In this document: positions 58,330-64,000 of the stretch, in pieces
How positions within the stretch are numbered: the first letter of the stretch is position 1
How the letters are laid out: each line of letters begins with the position of its first letter
Source of the DNA: Actinomycetes bacterium
GTDB taxonomy: Bacteria > Actinomycetota > Actinomycetes > Actinomycetales > Microbacteriaceae
Reading direction: 5' to 3'
NCBI GenBank assembly: GCA_023428065.1
Contig: JAEYZI010000087.1
Location: 4,417-68,416 of the forward strand
DNA: 64,000 nucleotides
Position numbers and translations under genes: made by a program
The notes under the pieces: generated by a model
Database searches by the model: none
The model's input: the letters and a program-made list of their open reading frames with translations, nothing else
Told to the model about the DNA's origin: nothing

Positions 58330-59250
58330 GTGGGGCACGATCACGCGCACGACCACGCCCGCGCCGCGGGCGGCGATCGCGTGCGCCTCGGGATCGCGCT
58401 GACCATCACGGTCGTCGTGCTCGTCGCGCAGCTCGTCGGCGCGGTCGCGTCGGGCTCGCTCGCGCTCCTCGGAGACGCGGGCCACATGTCGAGCGACGGG
58501 ATCGGTCTCGCGGTGGCGCTCGTCGCATCCGTCATGGCCGCGCGGCCGGCCACCGACCGGCACACATTCGGCTTCCAGCGCATGGAGGTGCTCGCGGCGC
58601 TCGCGAACGGCGTCATCCTCATGGTCGTCGCGGCGGCCGTGGCGATCGAGGCGGTGCGGCGGCTGCTCGAGCCGTCGACGCACGTCGAGGCGCTTCCCAT
58701 GCTCGTGGTCGCCTCCGTGGGCCTCGCCGCGAACGTCGCGGCCTACCTCGTGCTGCGGGGCGGCGACCGCCGCTCGCTCAACCTGCGCGGCGCCCTGCTC
58801 GAGGTCGTCGGCGACATGCTCGGCTCGATCGCGGCGATCGTCGCCGCCGTCGTGATCCTCATGACCGGGTTGGCGAACGCGGATGCGATCGCATCGCTCG
58901 CGATCGCGGCGCTCATCGTGCCGCGCGCCTTCCTCCTGCTGCGTGATGTCGTGCGCGTGCTCACGGAGTCGGCGCCGCGGGATCGCGACGTGGCGCAGAT
59001 CCGCGACCACCTGCGGGGTGCTCGCGGCGTCGTGGCCGTGCACGACGTGCACATCTGGAACATCACCTCGGGGGCGCCCGTCTTCACGGCCCACGTCGTC
59101 GTCGAGCCGGAGATCTTCGCGCGCGGGGAGACGCACGCGCTGCTCGACGAGCTCGGCGCGTGCCTCGCTTCCCACTTCGACGTGGCGCACTCCACGTTCC
59201 AACTCGAGCCCGCGGGCCACGCCGAGCATGAGGAGCACACCCATCGCTAG
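58330..59250 (+). CDS. Cation diffusion facilitator (CDF) metal efflux protein
   Basis: 306 residues. A His-rich N terminus (GHDHAHDHARAAG), six membrane helices and a C-terminal cytoplasmic domain (DVHIWNITSGAPVFTAHVVV) mark the ZitB/CzcD branch. TM2 has HMSSD (HxxxD), but in TM5 the usual HxxxD is EVVGD (Glu158, Asp162), which may change metal choice. GTG 58330 follows TAGCCT (58318-58323) by six bases. It overlaps the MntR-like gene by 23 bp. It exports a divalent metal, by context perhaps manganese. Confidence 0.9.
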   Translation: MGHDHAHDHARAAGGDRVRLGIALTITVVVLVAQLVGAVASGSLALLGDAGHMSSDGIGLAVALVASVMAARPATDRHTFGFQRMEVLAALANGVILMVVAAAVAIEAVRRLLEPSTHVEALPMLVVASVGLAANVAAYLVLRGGDRRSLNLRGALLEVVGDMLGSIAAIVAAVVILMTGLANADAIASLAIAALIVPRAFLLLRDVVRVLTESAPRDRDVAQIRDHLRGARGVVAVHDVHIWNITSGAPVFTAHVVVEPEIFARGETHALLDELGACLASHFDVAHSTFQLEPAGHAEHEEHTHR

Positions 59251-59857
59251 ATCAGCGTCCTCGACCGTCGAGGACTACCTGAAGGTCATCTACAGCCATA
59301 CGGAGTGGCAGGAGACGCCCATCACGGGCTCGCAGCTCGCGGCGCGTCTCGGGCTCGTGCCCTCGAGCGTCACCGAGATGATCAAGAAGCTCGCGAGCCA
59401 GGGCCTCGTGCGCCATGCACCGTACGGGGCGATCACGCTCACGGATGCCGGCCGCGCGGAGGCGCTGCGCATGGTGCGTCGGCATCGGCTCGTCGAGACG
59501 TGGCTCGTCGACGGCTTCGGCTACTCGTGGGACGAGGTGCACGACGAGGCGGAGGTGCTCGAGCATGCGCTGAGCGACCGGCTCCTCGCCGCGATCGACG
59601 CCCAGCTCGGGCATCCGCGCCGCGACCCGCACGGGGATCCGATCCCCGACGCCGACGGGGTCGTCGTGCGGCCGGATGCCGTGCTCGCCGCCGAGCTGCC
59701 GGCCGGCACGCGCGGACGCGTAGCGCGCATCAGCGACCGCGACCCGGAGGTGCTGCGGCGTCTGCGCGAGGAGCGCATCGACCTCGACACGGTCGTCGAG
59801 GTGGGGGACCTTCCCGAGGGCGCCGCCGACTCGGTGTGGGTGGTCGTCATCGAGTAG
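59228..59857 (+). CDS. mntR: DtxR/MntR-family metal-dependent repressor
   Basis: 209 residues. N-terminal winged HTH (STVEDYLKVIYSHTEW; SQLAARLGLVPSSVTEMIKKL), then the dimerisation/metal domain with RRHRLVETWLVDGFGYSWDEVHDEAEVLEHALSDRL carrying the conserved metal ligands, and a C-terminal SH3-like FeoA domain (ELPAGTRGRVARISDRDPEVL). ATG 59228 lies inside the CDF gene. The stop TAG forms part of the -10 box and the palindrome in front of mntH, its presumed target. Confidence 0.9.
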   Translation: MRSTPIARSASSTVEDYLKVIYSHTEWQETPITGSQLAARLGLVPSSVTEMIKKLASQGLVRHAPYGAITLTDAGRAEALRMVRRHRLVETWLVDGFGYSWDEVHDEAEVLEHALSDRLLAAIDAQLGHPRRDPHGDPIPDADGVVVRPDAVLAAELPAGTRGRVARISDRDPEVLRRLREERIDLDTVVEVGDLPEGAADSVWVVVIE

Positions 59858-59880
59858 ATTTTTCGGCATGCCGAAAAATC
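59857..59880. promoter_or_regulatory. 24-bp perfect palindrome at the mntH start, MntR operator
   Basis: The palindrome (inner part TTTTTCGGCATGCCGAAAAA) is centred on the ATG of mntH at 59868. It also overlaps the TAGATT -10 box (59855-59860) and the last base of mntR. Sequence and position are those expected of a DtxR-family Mn-responsive operator; a bound repressor would cover the whole start of transcription. Confidence 0.85.
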
Positions 59881-61094
59881 TTGGTCGACCGGAAATCCTG
59901 GGCCTGCTCGGGCCCGCGATGGTCGCGGGCGTCGCCTACCTCGATCCCGGCAACGTCGCGAGCAACGCGAGCGCGGGCGCCGAATACGGCTATCTGCTCG
60001 TGTGGGTGGTCGTGCTCGCGAACGCGATGGCGTGGCTCATCCAGTACCTCTCGGCGAAGCTCGGCATCGCGACGGGGCGGAGCCTCCCCGCGCTGCTCGG
60101 GCAGCGCATCCGCTCCCGCTCCGCGCGCCTGCTCTACTGGGCCCAGGCGGAGCTCGTGGCGATGGCGACCGACATCGCCGAGGTGATCGGCGGGGCGATC
60201 GCGCTCAACCTGCTGTTCGGCATCCCCCTGCCGCTCGGGGGAGTGATCACGGGCGCCGTGTCGCTCGCGCTGCTCGTGCTGCACACCCGCCGCGGGCCGC
60301 GTATCTTCGAGCGCGTCGTCATCGGCCTCGTCGCGATCATCGCGATCGGCTTCTGCGCGGGTGTCGTCGTCGCTCCCGTCGACCCCGCGGAGGCGGTGGC
60401 CGGCCTCGTCCCGCGGTTCACGGATGCCGGGTCGGTGCTGCTGGCCGCGTCGATCCTCGGTGCCACCGTCATGCCCCACGCGATCTACGCGCACTCCGCG
60501 CTCACGCGCGACCGCTTCGGCGCGGTCGAGCCCGGACCTCGGCGGCGCCTCGTGCTCCGCGCGACGCGCATCGACGTGACGATCGCGCTCGCGATCGCCG
60601 GCACCGTGAACCTCGTGATCCTGCTGCTCGCCGCGGCGACGCTTCCGGGCGTCGCGGGGACCGACACGCTCGAGGGCGCGCACGCCGCGATCGGCGCCGC
60701 GCTCGGACCCGTCGTGGCGACCCTGTTCGCGGTGGGGCTGCTCGCGTCGGGGCTCGCCTCCTCGTCGGTCGGCGCCTACGCGGGCGCCGAGATCATGCAG
60801 GGGCTCTTGCGCGTGCGCATCCCGCTGCTGATCCGGCGCCTCGTGACGCTCGTGCCGGCGCTCCTGCTGCTCGTCGTGGGCGCGCCGCCCACGCTCGCGC
60901 TCGTGCTCAGCCAGGTCGTGCTGTCGTTCGGCATCCCGTTCGCGCTCGTGCCGCTCGTGTGGCTCACGGCGCGCGGGGACCTGATGGGGGATGCGCGCAA
61001 CCGCGCGTGGACGACGGCGCTCGCATCCGTCGCGGCCGCGCTGCTCATCGCCCTCAACGCGACACTGCTCGTGCTCATCGCGACGGGCGCCTGA
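59868..61094 (+). CDS. mntH: NRAMP-family manganese/divalent metal transporter
   Basis: 408 residues, about eleven helices. The metal site is present: AYLDPGNVASN in TM1 and LGATVMPHAIYAHSAL in TM6. Proton-coupled import of Mn2+ is typical. ATG 59868 lies seven bases after TAGATT, leaderless, inside the palindrome. The N-terminal peptide MPKNLGRPEIL is dictated by the operator. A strong hairpin follows downstream. Confidence 0.94.
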   Translation: MPKNLGRPEILGLLGPAMVAGVAYLDPGNVASNASAGAEYGYLLVWVVVLANAMAWLIQYLSAKLGIATGRSLPALLGQRIRSRSARLLYWAQAELVAMATDIAEVIGGAIALNLLFGIPLPLGGVITGAVSLALLVLHTRRGPRIFERVVIGLVAIIAIGFCAGVVVAPVDPAEAVAGLVPRFTDAGSVLLAASILGATVMPHAIYAHSALTRDRFGAVEPGPRRRLVLRATRIDVTIALAIAGTVNLVILLLAAATLPGVAGTDTLEGAHAAIGAALGPVVATLFAVGLLASGLASSSVGAYAGAEIMQGLLRVRIPLLIRRLVTLVPALLLLVVGAPPTLALVLSQVVLSFGIPFALVPLVWLTARGDLMGDARNRAWTTALASVAAALLIALNATLLVLIATGA

Positions 61095-61129
61095 CCTCCG
61101 TCCCCTGTCCCCGGTCCCCCCCACCCCAT

Positions 61130-61219
61130 CGGCGGGAGCACTTACCCCTTCGGCGGGAGCCGATGCACGCCCGGGCACCGAAACACTCACGCGGCGGGAG
61201 CAACTGCTCCCGCCGCGTG
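61130..61219. repeat. Structured intergenic repeat and bidirectional terminator
   Basis: CGGCGGGAGC occurs three times (61130-61139, 61151-61160, 61192-61201) and once inverted (61206-61215). The last pair forms a 14- to 15-bp stem (61188-61202 with 61205-61219) between the convergent mntH and DedA genes. The stretch CGGGCACCGAAACACTCAC (61172-61190) resembles 40352-40364. Confidence 0.65.
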
Positions 61220-61247
61220 GTCACGACTCCGCCCGCGCGGGCGGGGA

Positions 61248-62018
61248 TCAGTCCTCGAGCAGCTCCGGGTCGAGCACGACCTCGTCGTCGGTGAGGGGCT
61301 TCTCGCCGGCCAGCCGGGCCCGCCGCGCCTTGACGACGCCCTGGATGTAGTGGAAGACCGTGGGGATGACAGCGAGCGCGATCGCGCACAGCAGGATGAT
61401 GTCGATGTACTCGGTCACGAAGTCGGCGAGCGGCGGGATGTAGCCGAGCAGGAAGCCCGCGAAGGTGAGGCCCGCACCCCAGATGAGGGCGCCGATCCCG
61501 TTGTAGAGCGAGTAGCGCTTGTAGTTCATGTGCGCGACGCCCGCGGCGATCGGCGCGAAGGTGCGCACGACGGGCACGAACCGCGCGATGACGATCGCGA
61601 GAGGCCCCCAGCGCTCGAAGAACTTGTTGGTGCGGATGACGTTCTCCTTCGAGAACAGTCCGCTCTCCCGCTGCTCGAAGATGCGAGGGCCCGACTTGTG
61701 GCCGATGAAGTACCCGACCTCTCCGCCGACGAACGCGGCGACCGCGATCGCGATGCACACCCACCAGATGGGGATCTGGATGCCGGTGCCCGACTCCGTC
61801 ATCGTGCCCGTGAAGCTCAGGAGCCCCGTGATGATGAGGAGGGTGTCGCCCGGGAGGATGAAGCCCACCAGCAGCGCCGTCTCGGCGAACACGATGAGGC
61901 ACACGACGAGCAGGGCCCAGGGGCCCGCCTTGACGACGATCTCGTGCGGGTCGAGCCACGGGATGAGCCCCATCGGGGCGGCGGCGATGAGGGTGAGAAC
62001 GGCGGTGGTGAAAGGCAC
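61248..62018 (-). CDS. DedA family membrane protein
   Basis: 256 residues. DedA (VTT/SNARE-associated) features: LVGFILPGDTLLIITGLLSF with the glycine-proline re-entrant region, EVGYFIGHKSGPRIFE, RFVPVVRTFAPIAAGVAHMNY (conserved Arg) and several helices. Relatives are lipid flippases for undecaprenyl phosphate or phosphatidylethanolamine. The C terminus is acidic (DDEVVLDPELLED). GTG 62018 has AGGAGA eight bases upstream. Confidence 0.92.
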   Translation of the reverse strand: MPFTTAVLTLIAAAPMGLIPWLDPHEIVVKAGPWALLVVCLIVFAETALLVGFILPGDTLLIITGLLSFTGTMTESGTGIQIPIWWVCIAIAVAAFVGGEVGYFIGHKSGPRIFEQRESGLFSKENVIRTNKFFERWGPLAIVIARFVPVVRTFAPIAAGVAHMNYKRYSLYNGIGALIWGAGLTFAGFLLGYIPPLADFVTEYIDIILLCAIALAVIPTVFHYIQGVVKARRARLAGEKPLTDDEVVLDPELLED

Positions 62019-62160
62019 TCGGGGAATCTCCTGTGCGTCGGTCGCGGTAGACGATCGGCGGGGTCGGTTCAGCGTAGCCCGTCGAGGGAGGGCGCTACCT
62101 GGGGGTTCACCCCCGGATTCCTCGCGGCGGGGGGTGAGGGGCGGGGCCGTCGCGCGCGTC

Positions 62161-63744
62161 TCAGGCTTCCGTGCACGGCCCGTCGAGCGGTTCCGGATGG
62201 ATCTCGACGCGTTGCTGTGCCGGGGCCTTCCCGTGATTCTCGTCGTCGATCCAGAGTCGGAACGGGGGTTCGCCGTCGCGAGGGCTCGGCACCTCCTCGT
62301 AGACGAGGATCGCGCGGTCGCCGCGCGTCACGGCGCTCGCCTCCGTGGGCGCCTGGGTGCCCGTCACCGCCGGCGACCCGTAGGCGCTCCGGATCTGCCA
62401 GTCGAGCTGCCAGGGCTCGGTGAAGGCGCCGCACACGCGCCCGCGCCACGTGATCTCGACCGCGATGTCGCCGCCCACGAGCGTGTAGCCGTAGGTGACG
62501 CCGTCGAATTGCCACCCGGGCGCGCCGTAGCGCACGGTCGCGCGGTGACCTCCGCGGGGCGTCTCGGTGCTGAGATGCACGCGATAGTCGGGGTCGCCGG
62601 ATGCCGTGTACGTGAACGACCCGTGTCCCGTCGCCGTCGTGGGGGAGATCGAGCCGCGGTCGGCCGCCGCCGCGATCACGGCATCCGCGATCTCCTCGCC
62701 CGTGGCCGGGTCGATGACGCGGGCGTCGAAGCGCGCCTGGTCGCTGTCGGCGAGCGTCGTCTCACCGCGGGTGTCGACGACGATGCGCACGCACAGCCCC
62801 TCGCTCTCGCGAAGGTGCTCAGCGCGGTCTGCGATGTCGGAGGCGACGCCGCGGAAGGCGTCGAGCTGCGCTCCGGCGAGGGCGACGGCATCCTTCTCCG
62901 CGACATCCGGCGGCGTCGTCGCGGTCCAGGTGCCGCGGGTCTCGCTGAGGTCGCCGCGGCCGTCCCAGCCGGTGATCTCCGCGTCGACCGTGAACTCCAG
63001 TCCGGGACTCGTCGCGCCATCGGCGCCCACCCCTTCGCCGCTCATGACGACGCGGGTGTCGCGGAGGGCGATCGTGCCGTCCTCTTGGGGCACGACGGTG
63101 CCGGACGTCGTGATCTCCACGTGCACCATCGCCCCGTTGGCGAGGATGCGACGTGTCAGGACGATCTCGAATTCGCCCGCTGGCTCGCCGGGCCGGGCGC
63201 ACGGAACCGTCGTCGTGGTGGTCGTGAGCGACTCGATCGAGCCGCGGCCGGCATCCGGTTCGCCCGTCGTGCCGACCTGCTCGTGCACGGTCACCTCGCG
63301 TTGGTCGCGGATGGTGCTCGTGCGCGAGTCGGTGATGACGGTGGGCTGTGCGCCCGTCGTGCCGGTCGTGGTCGTGCCGCGCTCGGTCACGATGGGGAGG
63401 TCGACGCCGGGCGTGCCGGTCGCGGCCGGCATGGTCGTGGAAGCGGTCGGTGTGGCGCCGCTCGCACCGTCCGGGACGGAATCCCGGATGGCGCGCGCGA
63501 GTTCGGCGTCGACCTGTTCCGCGAATGACGTGGCCTCGTCGGCGAGGGCGTCGATGCGCTCGTCGAGCGCGGCGTCGAGCGCGGCGGCCTCGGGGCCGAC
63601 GTCGAGTCCGAGCACCTCGAAGAGGTCGCGGCTGGGGGGAGCCGGGAAGGGTTCGCCTTCGGGTGCGGTGACGCATCCCGTGAGGAGGGTGGCGGAGATG
63701 ATCGTGGGCAGCACGAAGCGGTGCAGGCGTCGGGACCTGAGCAT
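62161..63744 (-). CDS. Large secreted lipoprotein with Thr-rich linkers, unknown function
   Basis: 527 residues. The signal peptide ends in LTGC (FVLPTIISATLLTGCVTAPE). Then a helical region with heptads (AAALDAALDERIDALADEAT), Thr/Pro-rich linkers (TERGTTTTGTTGAQ) and two beta-rich regions, each ending near a cysteine pair. No catalytic motif is seen. ATG 63744 is chosen because the longer frame runs through the tRNA-Leu gene. It could be a surface binding protein. No close neighbour hints at its role. Confidence 0.78.
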   Translation of the reverse strand: MLRSRRLHRFVLPTIISATLLTGCVTAPEGEPFPAPPSRDLFEVLGLDVGPEAAALDAALDERIDALADEATSFAEQVDAELARAIRDSVPDGASGATPTASTTMPAATGTPGVDLPIVTERGTTTTGTTGAQPTVITDSRTSTIRDQREVTVHEQVGTTGEPDAGRGSIESLTTTTTTVPCARPGEPAGEFEIVLTRRILANGAMVHVEITTSGTVVPQEDGTIALRDTRVVMSGEGVGADGATSPGLEFTVDAEITGWDGRGDLSETRGTWTATTPPDVAEKDAVALAGAQLDAFRGVASDIADRAEHLRESEGLCVRIVVDTRGETTLADSDQARFDARVIDPATGEEIADAVIAAAADRGSISPTTATGHGSFTYTASGDPDYRVHLSTETPRGGHRATVRYGAPGWQFDGVTYGYTLVGGDIAVEITWRGRVCGAFTEPWQLDWQIRSAYGSPAVTGTQAPTEASAVTRGDRAILVYEEVPSPRDGEPPFRLWIDDENHGKAPAQQRVEIHPEPLDGPCTEA

Positions 63745-63846
63745 GGGCTTGAGGCTCCTCGGCCCGGCGTCCCGGATACGAGAGGCATCCGCCCTGATCT
63801 CGCCAGGCGCCCGGGGCGGCGCGCGGCATCGCGGATGCGGAACCGG

Positions 63847-63927
63847 TGCGGGAGGCGGGGCTCGAACCCGCATGCCGTGAGGCACAGGAACCTAAATCCT
63901 GCGTGTCTACCGTTCCACCACTCCCGC
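63847..63927 (-). tRNA. tRNA-Leu (TAG)
   Basis: The minus strand folds as a class II tRNA: acceptor GCGGGAG/CTCCCGC, discriminator A, anticodon loop TTTAGGT with TAG at 63894-63892, a long variable arm (TGCCTCACGGCAT) and T-loop GGTTCGAGCCC. It reads CUA/CUG-type leucine codons. CCA is not encoded. Confidence 0.95.
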
Positions 63928-64000
63928 GGGGCACTCAGTCTACGGTCGCCGTCGGTCCACGATCACGCGAGTCGCCACGAGTGCCGGCGCGGATACGACG

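Noticed and set aside
63744..63885. Longer N terminus for the lipoprotein gene
   Set aside because: The extension runs through the tRNA-Leu gene; the signal peptide begins at 63744.

Overview
The window is chromosomal DNA from a very GC-rich actinobacterium. The strong GC third-position bias, frequent GTG/TTG starts, many promoters whose -10 box lies six bases from the start codon, a UPF0182 protein, DUF3039, an NYN/LOTUS protein and the pncB-murI-rph-rdgB neighbourhood all suggest Microbacteriaceae or a close relative. This is inferred from gene content, not from a marker-gene tree. I see no phage, insertion sequence, integrase or CRISPR array.

Layout. 1-1257: end of a GyrI-like protein and an SDR oxidoreductase. 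1322-8179: a SorC-type regulator divergent from an operon with an ABC ATPase, a fused double permease, a binding lipoprotein, a zinc polyol-type dehydrogenase and a HAD phosphatase. This set fits import of a sugar or polyol (perhaps phosphorylated) followed by dephosphorylation and oxidation. 8259-10314: an ECF42-type sigma factor with its DGPF-motif partner, and a DHFR-like reductase. 10449-12536: a NERD-UvrD helicase. 12621-16025: a two-component system, a TMEM175 channel and a CPBP protease, linked by a shared palindrome. 16100-25849: AzlCD, a DJ-1 protein, the NYN protein and its coiled-coil partner, a cation/proton antiporter, an FBP-domain protein, a TetR/MFS pair and a methyltransferase. 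25672-33991: envelope functions (acyltransferase, M23 peptidase, zincin-type protein, YlbL-type protease, UPF0182). 34066-40306: initiator tRNA, ArsC-like protein, nitrilase, HdeD, TetR, aminotransferase and an HtrA protease.

40502-49071 is a wall glycopolymer (teichoic-acid-like) locus: a GT2 glycosyltransferase, a two-domain TagF-like polymerase, a single-domain TagF-like protein, a TagGH exporter and a LicC-like nucleotidyltransferase. 49320-52150 is a second exporter. 52195-58237 is a housekeeping block (DUF3039, pncB, murI, rph, rdgB), interrupted by two secreted-protein genes of lower GC. 58330-61094 is a metal homeostasis operon (CDF efflux, MntR-like repressor, NRAMP importer) with a perfect palindrome centred on the mntH start codon. 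The window ends with a DedA protein, a large lipoprotein and tRNA-Leu.

Most informative regulatory signals: a 17/18-identical operator in front of both the TetR gene and the DHFR-like gene; a CTCCACCC-CA-GGGTGGAG palindrome used twice in the two-component region; an ECF42-type promoter; the mnt palindrome; and two related structured elements after htrA and mntH.
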